From: Chloroflexota bacterium
Lineage (GTDB): Bacteria > Chloroflexota > Anaerolineae > 4572-78 > J111
Length of the DNA stretch: 64,000 nt
Assembly: GCA_016860845.1 (NCBI GenBank)
Contig: BOKF01000030.1
Span: 48,073-112,072, forward strand
Reading direction: 5' to 3'
Shown: piece by piece, positions 44,884 to 53,522 of the stretch
Numbering within the stretch: position 1 is the first letter of the stretch
How the letters are laid out: every line of letters begins with the position of its first letter
Made by a program: the position numbers and the translations under genes
The notes under the pieces: generated by a model
What the model saw: the letters and a program-made list of their open reading frames with translations, nothing else
Databases searched by the model: none
Told to the model about the DNA's origin: nothing

Positions 44884-44986
44884 CTCGCAGTACAAACGAC
44901 GGCCGGATCCTTTCGGAGGAGTGCTGCCGGTTCATCTTCCCTAAGGAACTGCGCCCGGTGGCCAAGCTCAAAAGGGATTCGTCTAA

Positions 44987-45070
44987 CTCACCTTACGCAG
45001 GAGTCCAGACTTTAGTCTGGGAAAGCCCGAATAAATTCGGGACTCCTCCCGAGAAACTGCGTAATGTGAG
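44987..45070. repeat. Highly folded palindromic element (MITE- or REP-like)
   Basis: Outer arms CTCAC.TTACGCAG (44987-45000) and CTGCGTAA.GTGAG (45057-45070) enclose AGGAGT/ACTCCT arms, which in turn enclose two hairpins: CCAGACTTTAGTCTGG and CCCGAATAAATTCGGG. The result is a cloverleaf-like fold of 84 nt. It codes for nothing credible. It is probably a non-autonomous palindromic repeat. Confidence 0.55.
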
Positions 45071-45190
45071 CGTCTGAGTTGGATGTTGGAAAAAAGGAGG
45101 GTAGTGAATAGTAGTAGAAGTAATTACCAGATGGGTGAATTTGAAACGAGGCTATTTCTGCCTGTTTCAGGATCGGTGCATTAGTAGCAA

Positions 45191-45226
45191 TCTCCTCAGA
45201 CGCAATAGCTTCTGGGGAGATTTTTT
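45191..45226 (+). terminator. Rho-independent terminator ending the first accessory gene set
   Basis: TCTCCTCAGA (45191-45200) pairs with TCTGGGGAGA (45211-45220), one G-T pair, 10-nt loop, then six T residues. It lies upstream of the second phased-repeat promoter. The 44884-45479 spacer contains the folded repeat, this terminator and the promoter, but no gene. Confidence 0.8.
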
Positions 45227-45352
45227 ATAAGGGGTTGGCCGGATATGCACCTTCCCAAAGTTGTATGCCCTGCTGGTCGGGATTGATGAGTATACCAGCC
45301 CGTACTCTTCAAGGGGATTCCAAAACGAACTGATTCACACTTAGCCAGGACC

Positions 45353-45388
45353 TTTGTAGCCAGTTTGTAGCCAGGCCTGTGTTACGAT
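45353..45388 (+). promoter_or_regulatory. Second SARP-type promoter: two 11-bp-phased repeats plus -10 box
   Basis: TTTGTAGCCA at 45353-45362 and again at 45364-45373 (period 11 bp), a 9-bp gap, then TACGAT (45383-45388). Motif, period and gap equal those at 29351-29398, 16 kb away. It faces the 45480 gene and the lysin, caspase, CHAT and MBL genes behind it. Confidence 0.65.
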
Positions 45389-45479
45389 TTCAACTGAGGA
45401 CAGAATATTTTTCGGTTTAAAGATTTAGCGCAGAGCGGTCAACGCGTGGTTGACCCCTACCCAAGAAAGGAACTGACTG

Positions 45480-46028
45480 ATGCTACTCTTTGATTACAAA
45501 CCATTGTTAAATTTACCGTTTGACATCCAGCGCGACTGGCTGGCCGAACTACACTCGGCCACACCGACGGAACAAGGAACTTTCCGGCTGATCGGTATTC
45601 GCCGCACCAAACCCAAGAGCTTTGAAGAGCAGCGCCTGATTGTGCTGGCAGTGGATGAAAATGGCCTGCCGCTGCCCGGGGTAATGGTTGCCTTTGCTTA
45701 CTCCACCGCTCATCCCTACTTGGTGGATGAGAAGTTTCTGTGGCAACCGCCCAGCCCACGCCGGGCCGACATCTTCCCGACCCGTGGCAGTGGCGAGATC
45801 GAACATATCCAGGGTAGCGTGGTCCAGGCCGGTGAGCCGGGCGGCGTCACCGTCTGCATCCTGGAGCCGGAATATTCCAGCGATGTCGTCACCGGGGCCG
45901 GCATGCTGGCCGACCACACCGGCCTGTACCTGGTCTTCCAACTGCGCCGCACCGGCGTCGAGCCGATAGTGGAGCGCCTGGCCCGGTTGGAGGCGGAAGT
46001 GGCCGTCCTGAAGACCGCACATCCCTGA
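45480..46028 (+). CDS. Small beta-rich protein of unknown function
   Basis: 182 aa, AAGGAACTG upstream of ATG. After a short N-terminus (LLNLPFDIQRDWLAEL) it has a domain resembling transthyretin-like or carboxypeptidase-regulatory folds (LIVLAVDENGLPLPGVMVAFAYS, about residues 55-75). A strand-rich core follows, with a short C-terminal coiled coil (VERLARLEAEVAVLK) that suggests a trimer. It is the first gene behind the second phased-repeat promoter. No function is assigned. Confidence 0.65.
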   Translation: MLLFDYKPLLNLPFDIQRDWLAELHSATPTEQGTFRLIGIRRTKPKSFEEQRLIVLAVDENGLPLPGVMVAFAYSTAHPYLVDEKFLWQPPSPRRADIFPTRGSGEIEHIQGSVVQAGEPGGVTVCILEPEYSSDVVTGAGMLADHTGLYLVFQLRRTGVEPIVERLARLEAEVAVLKTAHP

Positions 46029-46154
46029 TCGAGGCGGCCCCGACTTTGGTTTTCGCCAACTGTTTCCCGGCGGCAGGCAGCCTGGCAAGCGCGTACACGG
46101 GCTACATGCCGCCGGTTATCAGGCGAATATCGCCCGGATATGTGGAGGTGTCTT

Positions 46155-49100
46155 ATGAATAAGCTCGGTTTTTACACCAAAAACTTTGCTGCGCCCGGCG
46201 TCATCGAGGCCATCAAAACCATCAAGCCGCCGGTGCTGCTGACCGAACTGGACGACTTCTCGGTTTTGCAGCACATCCGCAACGAGTGGTCGCCCAACAC
46301 CTTTGTGATTGGCCGCTTTTATTATACCCCTGGTGAGCAGGGCGCTATGCTGGATGATCCCGACCCGGTGGCGGTCGGCATCCGTATAGCCGAAAAAGTG
46401 CTAAGCCACAACTTTAGCTTTGCCAAACAGCGGGGCCAGAACGGCCGGCTCTACATTGATGCTTGGATGTCGCTCAACGAGGTGGTACGCGGCCCGGCTT
46501 CCTTTCCACCCAAGGCCCAGTGGCGCGATGAGGATCACCAGAATTGGACCAAAATGGAGCGCCAGGCCGCGGCTTACGATACCATTCAGATGGCCTTCCT
46601 CGACCGGCTCAAGCAAGAGGGGCTGGAGGCGGTGGCCTTTAACTTTGCCGCCGGCAATTGGATCAACGGTCAGGATTACCTCAAATACTTTCCCAAAACC
46701 CTGGAGCGATACACCTACCTGGGCTTCCATGAGTACGGCTGGCCCCATATGAACCCGCAGGAACCGGGAGCCAGGAGCGGCTGCGGTATTTACTGCCGGG
46801 TGATGGAAGCCATTCGCCAGCGGTACGGCGACCAGCATCGAGCGATCATCACCGAGGCTGGCTTGGCTCGCATGTATATGCATACCGACGGCGGTGATGT
46901 GGGCTGGCTTTATCGGAACGACCCGGTGGCGGAGGCCAGCTACAAAAGTTCGCTGCGCTGGTATAACGGCCTATTGTGCGGCGCACCCTACACCGTCGGC
47001 GCCTGCCTGTTCCAGGTTGGCCCCGGCCCGGATTGGGAAAGCTTTCGCCACACTGGCCTGGATAACCAGGATCAGCCTTTGAGCCTGATGCAGGAGCTGA
47101 AGGCTATGGCCGACGAATCCGGGCCGTTGTTGGTCGCGGAGGTCAGCTCTACCCCCGCTGTTGAAGTAGCGGTCGAGCCGCCACCTAAAAGGGAATTAGT
47201 TGACATTCTGCTGGCCGCCGGTGAACACCTGATCATTCCGCTCAATCGCCAGGCTATGCTCTACAAAACGGCCCAGGAAAACAGCCTGGGCGACCGCATG
47301 ACCGGCGAATATGAGGCTATCGCGGCCGGTCGCAACTACACCGCCCAAATTTTTGAAGCCGGCCTGGTTTATGCCCCGACCGGCCAATGGGACCAGGCCA
47401 CGGCGGTGGCCCTGCCGTTGCCGCGCAGCCCGGAGGCGTCCCAAATGGTGTGGACCCAGGAAGTGACCGGCTTACAGGGCAATCGTTGGAACTATTGGGA
47501 GCAGTATCTGCAGGGCAAGATTCCTGGTCTGACCTGGCAAGTTTTTATGGAAGAATGCGCCATCAACAACCCCCATCTGGCCGATGATGGTTACATTTTT
47601 TGCCCGGAGAAGGTCTATAAGATGCCTAAGGTTGAAGACCAGCCGCAGGTAGCGGTTCAAGCCTTGGCCGTGACCCCTGCTCACACGCAGCCCGCAGCGA
47701 TCAGTGCCGTCCCCGCACCCGATTTTGTCCAGGTTATTGGCGGGCAGTTTTACCTCAAAGGCAAACCTATACGCTTTATCGGGGCCAATGTCCGGGGGTT
47801 GGTGCACTATGGCTGCGATTCGCAGGACTTGCCCCACACCCATCCCGACCACCAGGCCAAACAGTTACAAGAGGCGGCCATTATGAACGCCAGACTGGTG
47901 CGGGTCTTCCTGGCCCATAAAAGTGCGACCCCCCAGGAGGTTGAGGCCCGGCTGCGGCGGGTCCTGGCCCTGATCGGGCCGAACTTCCCCGATATTTACT
48001 TGTTACCCGTCTTGACCAACATGTACAGCGATGTGCCTTTTTATGTGCAGGGAGACGGCAAATTCTACAACCCTAACTTGAGCCACACCTTCTTTGAAAG
48101 TGGCTATAAGGAAAACTATCTTCCCTTTGTGCAACACATTGTCAACGCATTTAAACACGAGCCGCACATTTTTGCCTGGGAAATTGGTAATGAGTTGAAG
48201 GCTCAGTATGACGACCAACATGGTGCGCCTGAGTTATTGGTCAACTTTATGCTGGATATGGCCCGGCAGATTAAGCAATTAGACCCGTATCACCTGATCA
48301 CTACCGGGATGATCAGTACCCGCCAGGCCTGGATGGCTGATCGCCAGGATTTGCGCCACAAACTCTATGGTTCGCCCCATATCGACTTTTTTACCAATCA
48401 TCCCTATAACGGAAATAAGCGTATCCTGCCTGAGAAAGGTAATCCTGCCATCGAAGTTGAAGATGACCTCGACTTGGCTCGTGAGTACCGAAAACCACTA
48501 ATTATCGAAGAGGCTGGTTTCGACCGGAGATATTTTGCCAATCGGCCGGAAAAAACTCAGAAGGATATGGCCTATTGGTTCGGTGAAGGGGCCAGTTGTT
48601 ATATGCCCTGGGGGTTTATGGCAACTGATCAGGACAATGGTGATAGTGACATATATATAGGGATGGGCCGGTGTCTACCTGATCTACCTAAACATGAACA
48701 TGAGGACTGGTTAACTCCTCTGCCCGACTGGGCCGAACTGTATGAACTGCACCGGCAGTGCGGCGAACTCCTGTTAAATCGCCCGGTTAGCGACGACGTC
48801 AGCCCGGCAATTGCCAACATTAGCTTCATGCTACGCCGGGGCATGGTCGAAGTGCTGCCCTGGCCGCTACTTACCGATGGCTTCGACTTCCCGGTAAGCA
48901 AACCGAATGGCCTGGGTTACTACGTCGCCGCCGGGCTGGTGGATCAGAGCTACTTCAACGAGCGGGGAGTCTGGCACACTGGCGAGGATTGGAACGGCCG
49001 GGGTGGCGGCGACAGCGATCTGGGTGCGCCGGTGTACGCTGTGGCCAATGGCCGAGTGGTCGCCTCCCAGCGTTACCCGGTGTGGGGCAATATCATCCTG

Positions 49101-49379
49101 CTTGAGCATCACCTGCCCTGGGGTCAAACCGTCTGGAGCCAGTACGCCCATCTGCAAGAGCGCTCCATCCAGAAAGGGGGGGTCATCCGCCGGGGTGAGC
49201 AGTTGGGGACAATCGGCAAGGGCGATAAGGACCCGTTCCAGGCGCATCTGCACTTTGAGATTCGGCTCAAGGAGCTGCCGGCCGCCAAGGAGTGGGGCCA
49301 CACCCCGACTGATCGGGCCAAAATCTTGCAGACCTATGCCCATCCCACCAATTTTATCAACGCCAACCGGCCCCGGTAA
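46155..49379 (+). CDS. Three-domain lysin: GH-A glycosidase-like + GH5-like + M23 peptidase
   Basis: 1074 aa from ATG 46155 (GGAGGTG upstream), no signal peptide. Residues about 1-330: a clan GH-A-like barrel with candidate catalytic Glu in MSLNEV and IITEAG. A linker region of about 220 residues follows. Residues about 525-880: a GH5/mannanase-like barrel (GGQFYLKGKPIRFIGANVRG) with acid/base Glu in WEIGNEL and nucleophile Glu in IIEEAG. Residues about 925-1074: an M23 endopeptidase with HTGEDW and HLHFE. M23 domains cut peptidoglycan cross-links, so the whole looks like a cell-wall or matrix degrading enzyme. How it leaves the cell is not visible. Confidence 0.82.
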   Translation: MNKLGFYTKNFAAPGVIEAIKTIKPPVLLTELDDFSVLQHIRNEWSPNTFVIGRFYYTPGEQGAMLDDPDPVAVGIRIAEKVLSHNFSFAKQRGQNGRLYIDAWMSLNEVVRGPASFPPKAQWRDEDHQNWTKMERQAAAYDTIQMAFLDRLKQEGLEAVAFNFAAGNWINGQDYLKYFPKTLERYTYLGFHEYGWPHMNPQEPGARSGCGIYCRVMEAIRQRYGDQHRAIITEAGLARMYMHTDGGDVGWLYRNDPVAEASYKSSLRWYNGLLCGAPYTVGACLFQVGPGPDWESFRHTGLDNQDQPLSLMQELKAMADESGPLLVAEVSSTPAVEVAVEPPPKRELVDILLAAGEHLIIPLNRQAMLYKTAQENSLGDRMTGEYEAIAAGRNYTAQIFEAGLVYAPTGQWDQATAVALPLPRSPEASQMVWTQEVTGLQGNRWNYWEQYLQGKIPGLTWQVFMEECAINNPHLADDGYIFCPEKVYKMPKVEDQPQVAVQALAVTPAHTQPAAISAVPAPDFVQVIGGQFYLKGKPIRFIGANVRGLVHYGCDSQDLPHTHPDHQAKQLQEAAIMNARLVRVFLAHKSATPQEVEARLRRVLALIGPNFPDIYLLPVLTNMYSDVPFYVQGDGKFYNPNLSHTFFESGYKENYLPFVQHIVNAFKHEPHIFAWEIGNELKAQYDDQHGAPELLVNFMLDMARQIKQLDPYHLITTGMISTRQAWMADRQDLRHKLYGSPHIDFFTNHPYNGNKRILPEKGNPAIEVEDDLDLAREYRKPLIIEEAGFDRRYFANRPEKTQKDMAYWFGEGASCYMPWGFMATDQDNGDSDIYIGMGRCLPDLPKHEHEDWLTPLPDWAELYELHRQCGELLLNRPVSDDVSPAIANISFMLRRGMVEVLPWPLLTDGFDFPVSKPNGLGYYVAAGLVDQSYFNERGVWHTGEDWNGRGGGDSDLGAPVYAVANGRVVASQRYPVWGNIILLEHHLPWGQTVWSQYAHLQERSIQKGGVIRRGEQLGTIGKGDKDPFQAHLHFEIRLKELPAAKEWGHTPTDRAKILQTYAHPTNFINANRPR

Positions 49380-49439
49380 GGTGACGGAGAAGGAATCCTT
49401 TATATTGTCCAAATTTTTTCATTACTTTGGAGGTATACC

Positions 49440-50255
49440 ATGACGAAAAAAGCGTTTTGTGTCGGGATTAACGATTATCCCTATGACGGCAGCGATCTGA
49501 ACGGCTGCGTCAATGACGCCCAAGCCTGGGCTGAGCTGTTGGTCGGTCACTACGACTTTACCCGGCCAGATGTCAAGCTCATCACGGACACAGAGGCGAC
49601 CAGAGCTCAGACGATTTCGGGTCTGAAGCAGTTGCTGGCCGGGGCTACGTCCGGTGATGTGTTGGTCTTCACCAACTCTTCGCACGGAACGTACCTGGCC
49701 GATACCAGCGGCGACGAGGAGAAATACGATGAAGCCGTGTGCCCCTATGACTGCGCCGACAATTTGCTCGTAGATGATGATTTGCGCGCCCTTTTCTCAG
49801 AGTTACCGAGGGGTGTCCATCTGACCGTCATTTCCGACTCCTGCTTCTCCGGCACGGTCACCCGCGCAGCCGTCGGAGAGATCATCCCGGGGCTGAAGAC
49901 ACCCGATGACCGCCGGGTGCGCTTTTTAAGCCCGGCTTTGCGCGGCCAGCCGGTGTTGGAGAACCCCTGGAAGGCCAAACCGACGACAAGGGAGAAATAC
50001 CCGGAGTCTAAAATGAAAGAAGTCCTGTTGAGCGGGTGTACGGACAAAGAATACTCCTACGATGCGTTGATCGGTGGCGTCTATCACGGGGCGATGACCT
50101 ACTATGCTTTGAAGGTCATCCGGGAGGTAAATTACAAGATCACCTATCAACAACTGCACACGCGATTGCTCTACCTGCTTGACGACGCTGGCTACCCGCA
50201 GCATCCGCAACTGGAGGGACGCAAGACAAACAAGAAGCGGTTAATCTTCTCATGA
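49440..50255 (+). CDS. Caspase-like (C14, metacaspase-type) protease
   Basis: 271 aa, GGAGGTATACC before ATG. The p20-like core starts KKAFCVGINDYPYDGSDLNGCVNDA; the catalytic dyad is H82 (SSHGTY) and C135 (SDSCFSG). Acidic residues between them (DTSGDEEKYDEAVCPYD) fit the calcium-binding/specificity region of bacterial metacaspases, which usually cut after Arg or Lys. It is a single-domain enzyme without its own sensor, so control should come from neighbours. It shares a set with CHAT, MBL and STAND genes, typical of bacterial conflict or programmed-death loci. Confidence 0.9.
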   Translation: MTKKAFCVGINDYPYDGSDLNGCVNDAQAWAELLVGHYDFTRPDVKLITDTEATRAQTISGLKQLLAGATSGDVLVFTNSSHGTYLADTSGDEEKYDEAVCPYDCADNLLVDDDLRALFSELPRGVHLTVISDSCFSGTVTRAAVGEIIPGLKTPDDRRVRFLSPALRGQPVLENPWKAKPTTREKYPESKMKEVLLSGCTDKEYSYDALIGGVYHGAMTYYALKVIREVNYKITYQQLHTRLLYLLDDAGYPQHPQLEGRKTNKKRLIFS

Positions 50256-50288
50256 CCGATAGCCCTATCTACTTGAGGAGAAAAGGCT

Positions 50289-50809
50289 ATGAAGTAGCGA
50301 CCCTATATTAATTTTAAGCTCTATCTGACCCGGCCGCCGGATGGAAAGGGATGCCAGGTGACCCTTCCTGCCCACGCCGGAGGTCGGCGAGACGGTTGCC
50401 CCGGTTACAGTAGGAGCTGAGAAAGGCCCGCCGGCCGCCTGGCCATGTACGACCTCACCAGCGCCCAATTAGACCAGTCAGGTTTTCTGGAGTGGGGTAT
50501 ACCAGTTCTCTACAGTCGCCTCCCTGACGGAAAGCTGTTTCCCGAGCGTATGGAGCGAACCGAAGTGGCTGCCCAGCAACTCCGTGCAACCATCCAACAG
50601 GTCATTGATACTATCACGAAGACAGGTCGAGTCGTTGGCATCGAGGCCAAGATGGTAAACGGCGCCTTCGAGGTTATTCAGAAGACAGGCGATGTCGAGG
50701 GCGAAATAACAGGGTCGAAGGGAGATACGATCACCAATTAATAACGATTCAGCAGGAAGCCAAAAACGTGTCCGGTAATGTTACCGGGATTGAGTCGGGT
50801 AAGATCTAG
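50289..50809 (+). pseudogene. Broken gene between the caspase-like and membrane-protein genes
   Basis: GAGGAG precedes ATG 50289, but codon 3 is TAG. The frame then reads RPYINFKLYLTRPPDG, shifts to another frame for LPTPEVGETVAPVTVGAEKG, and returns to the first frame at 50445 for a 98-aa open stretch (MYDLTSAQLDQSGFLEWGIP ... TGDVEGEITGSKGD). After its stop at 50739, a third frame continues with IQQEAKNVSGNVTGIESGKI. The pieces read as one decayed protein of about 165 residues ending in Gly-rich V-x-G repeats. The 98-aa part (50445-50741) could still be translated alone. The family is not known. Confidence 0.45.
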
Positions 50810-50876
50810 CTTTTTAGGGGCACACCTATGGCAACCTGAGGAGCCCACTACACCATAAGGAAGGGAGAACTCTTCG

Positions 50877-52046
50877 ATGACATCAATTGGATATCAATCT
50901 TACGAGCAAGCAGTTCAGGATTATTTAGTTAGGTTCCGCAGCCTGCGGGAGGTATCACCCATGCCATCCGAGGTCGTCATGCGCGGCACGGGCGAGGTGG
51001 CTGCCGAAACGCTGATTGAACGGGCCGAGGAAATCGCCGATGTGTCGGCCGGCATGGTGGACCTGGCCAGGGAGTATCTGGAGTCGCCAGACGCGACTCT
51101 ACGTGAGGGCATCAGCGGGCAATTGCTGGCCCAGGCGGCGGCAGAACTCCAAGTCGCCACCGAACTCTTCCAGATCGCCACAGACGAGGAAGCATACCTA
51201 CTCAGCCCGGCACCCCGGGCCGCTGGTGGGGTGGCCCTGCACGACGCCATTAACACACTGGAGCAGGCGATGGCCACGCCTGTTTCGGCTGGTTTGGGTC
51301 CTCCGGTGGTGCGACGCGCGGCTGCCGCTACGCCCGATCAGGCCAAGGGCGCCTTGCAGCAGGCCGTCTTGACGACGACCGATGCCATCATGCAGCGCGT
51401 GATCGAGTGTGGCGGTGACATGACCTTCAATCTGGTCTTCAACACCGAATGGGCAGCCGTCATTCAGGGCGCTGGCCTGGTAAGCCAAGATATGGCCAAC
51501 CTGCTGGACAAGGTGAAGGAAGGCGCTGGTGTTCTCTTCCAGCGCGCCGTCACGGTGGCCACCAAGACACTGCTCAATGTCTACGATAAAATTCTGGCTC
51601 TGCTGGGCAAGCAGGCCGAAGACCAGGCCCGCCAGCAGATTCGGGGCTGGTTGGAAGAGATCAAGCAGCAGGGCCGGATCGAGTTATTCGAGTCGTTGGT
51701 GGGTAAATTGTACGGGGTCGAGCAGTTCAAGGCCGAACTCCCCGGCTGGCTGCAGGAGTACCAGGCTGGTCCGGATAGGCTTAGCTTGACCACAGCAGCA
51801 GTCAAGGTGCTGTCCGACAAATTTATCGTCCTGGTGGGGCGACTCAATACCCTCGGGGACGTTGTCAGCCTGGCGAGGTTTATCCAAGCGCCCCAGATAC
51901 TGGTGGTCAGCACTGGCCTGAGCATCGCCTTGCTGGCGGTGCTCGTTTACGCGGGCTACGACTATATTGGCTACCACGAGCCGCGCTTCCCTAACCTGAC
52001 CAAGGGTGTGGCCGAGGTAATCCGGGAGAATCTGCGGCCAGTTTAG
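50877..52046 (+). CDS. Helical protein with C-terminal transmembrane segment
   Basis: 389 aa, AAGGAAGGGAGAA upstream. Almost entirely alpha-helical and Ala/Gln/Glu-rich. One strong TM helix lies near the C-terminus (ILVVSTGLSIALLAVLVYAG, about residues 341-360) with a short cytoplasmic or external tail. No enzyme motif is visible. Between caspase and CHAT genes it could be a membrane-anchored protease substrate (pore former released by cleavage) or a CATRA-like adaptor. Both are guesses from context. Confidence 0.65.
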   Translation: MTSIGYQSYEQAVQDYLVRFRSLREVSPMPSEVVMRGTGEVAAETLIERAEEIADVSAGMVDLAREYLESPDATLREGISGQLLAQAAAELQVATELFQIATDEEAYLLSPAPRAAGGVALHDAINTLEQAMATPVSAGLGPPVVRRAAAATPDQAKGALQQAVLTTTDAIMQRVIECGGDMTFNLVFNTEWAAVIQGAGLVSQDMANLLDKVKEGAGVLFQRAVTVATKTLLNVYDKILALLGKQAEDQARQQIRGWLEEIKQQGRIELFESLVGKLYGVEQFKAELPGWLQEYQAGPDRLSLTTAAVKVLSDKFIVLVGRLNTLGDVVSLARFIQAPQILVVSTGLSIALLAVLVYAGYDYIGYHEPRFPNLTKGVAEVIRENLRPV

Positions 52047-52121
52047 GTACAGGGTGCGGCTAATGTTTCTGTGGCAATCAGGCCGGTCGAGCATTGGCTG
52101 GGCCAAGAAAGGAATGATCTG

Positions 52122-53264
52122 ATGTTTGGCGGATATCGAGCGGAATTTCTGCCCCGGGTGGTTCATATCTCCATCACTCGCTATCGGCGTGAACTGCCCC
52201 AGCGCGGCGAAGCACTGGAGTTCCTGGTGGCCATCCACGAAGAAGGCACAGGCATCACCTGGCAGCAGAATGTGGTGTTGGATGCCGCCATGGAGCAGTT
52301 CCTGGCCGAGGCGACCCACCAACTCCATTTGTGGAGCCTCAACCTGGCCCTGCGGCCTCAGGATGCCCTAGCCCTGGTCCGGCAGTTGGGCCAGTGCTTG
52401 TATGAGACCTTTATCGGGCCGGAGGGCGAGCAGGTGCTGCGGGCCATCCCCCCCACCGCCGTCTTGCTCAACGTGGACGAAACCATGCTGAATCTGCCCT
52501 GGGAGTTGATCGCCAGGTCAGCCGAGCCAATCTCCCAGGCCACCCCCTTTGGCCGGCTGGTGACCACACGGCAGAGGCTGCGGCCCGGCCGCGATCCACT
52601 GCAGGAGGACAGCGTGGTGCGTATCCTAGCTATAGCCAATCCCACCCTGGACCTGGCGGCTACCGAAGCCGGGTTGGCTGCACTTACCAGTCTGGAAGGG
52701 CAGCATGGCCCCTTCCGCCTGGAAGTGACGGTGCTCAGCGGAACCGAAGCCAGCCGGGAACGGTTCGCCCGGCTGCTGGCCGATGGCGACTATGACATCA
52801 TTCACTTTGCCGGGCATTCCTTTCTGAAACCGGATGAGCCGGGAAGCAGCGCCTTGCGCTTCGCCGATGGGGACCTAACGGCAGACGCGGTGCTGGCGCT
52901 GCCGTGGAAAGCGCCGCCCTACTTTGTCTTCAACAGCGCTTGCGAGTCTGGCCGTGCTGTGGGCGGGCAACGACTCGTCTCAACGGAAAGTCACGGAAAC
53001 GGTCTGGCTGCCGCCTTCCTGGCAGCCGGGGTAGCTGGCTATGCCGGCTACTTCTGGCCAGTGACGGATGCCGGGGCCAGTATCTTCACCAAAACGTTCT
53101 ATAGCTCGATATTCGAGCGCGAGAATGTCGGGCTGGCCTTCTTAACGGCTCGCCAGCGGGCCATCGCCGAGCTGGGCGAGGTTGGTGATCTGACCGGTTA
53201 CAGCGCCATCCTGTTTGGCGATGCCGCCTCCAGGCATCGGCGCGATCTGGCCATGGCGGTGTAA
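52122..53264 (+). CDS. CHAT-domain (caspase-like) protease
   Basis: 380 aa from ATG 52122 (AGAAAGGAATG upstream); a GTG at 52071 is less likely. Residues 1-110 form an unassigned N-domain. The CHAT fold follows (LNVDETMLNLPWELIARSAEP ... LGRLVTTRQRL). The catalytic dyad is H232 (IIHFAGHS) and C274 (FNSACESG). The ending GLAFLTARQRAIAEL ... YSAILFGDA is typical. CHAT proteases in bacteria cleave partner proteins after a trigger, as in gasdermin or type III-E loci. No fused sensor is present, so the STAND or helical membrane proteins nearby may activate it. Confidence 0.9.
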   Translation: MFGGYRAEFLPRVVHISITRYRRELPQRGEALEFLVAIHEEGTGITWQQNVVLDAAMEQFLAEATHQLHLWSLNLALRPQDALALVRQLGQCLYETFIGPEGEQVLRAIPPTAVLLNVDETMLNLPWELIARSAEPISQATPFGRLVTTRQRLRPGRDPLQEDSVVRILAIANPTLDLAATEAGLAALTSLEGQHGPFRLEVTVLSGTEASRERFARLLADGDYDIIHFAGHSFLKPDEPGSSALRFADGDLTADAVLALPWKAPPYFVFNSACESGRAVGGQRLVSTESHGNGLAAAFLAAGVAGYAGYFWPVTDAGASIFTKTFYSSIFERENVGLAFLTARQRAIAELGEVGDLTGYSAILFGDAASRHRRDLAMAV

Positions 53265-53316
53265 GCGAAACCAAGGAAACCGGAGAGTTCAGCCAGTGAT
53301 ATTAGGGGAGGATGAT

Positions 53317-53409
53317 ATGGAACAGAACAGTCCCAAACCCATTTGCGGATTTTTTCAGGTTTCATCGCCAACCGTACCCGTGACTTCACCGAGATCAATA
53401 ACTGATTGA
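53317..53409 (+). CDS. Possible 30-residue peptide
   Basis: AGGGGAGG (53304-53311) is followed 5 nt later by ATG and 30 codons (MEQNSPKPICGFFQVSSPTV ...), Pro/Ser/Thr-rich with one Cys. The ribosome site is good for its place. The frame is also open upstream inside the CHAT gene, but the internal ATG is better placed. It could be a genuine small peptide or a chance frame. The rest of 53410-53522 shows only a short hairpin (CTGGTG/CACCAG). Confidence 0.35.
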   Translation: MEQNSPKPICGFFQVSSPTVPVTSPRSITD

Positions 53410-53522
53410 CCTACCCGGCTGGTGCGTAAGCCACCAGGAGTTCACCCCAAAGTCCAGGTTGGAGGCGCCTGCATGGCCCTCGACAGCCCTGCAACTCCGG
53501 GTATAGAAAGAGGGATAAACCT

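Noticed and set aside
44880..45077. 65-aa frame after the metalloprotease gene
   Set aside because: It overlaps the folded palindromic element, starts inside the previous gene end, and has no ribosome site or family resemblance.
30219..49379. Extracellular contractile injection system or prophage
   Set aside because: LysM, fibre-like and lysin genes are reminiscent, but no sheath, tube, baseplate, capsid, terminase or integrase gene is present in the window.
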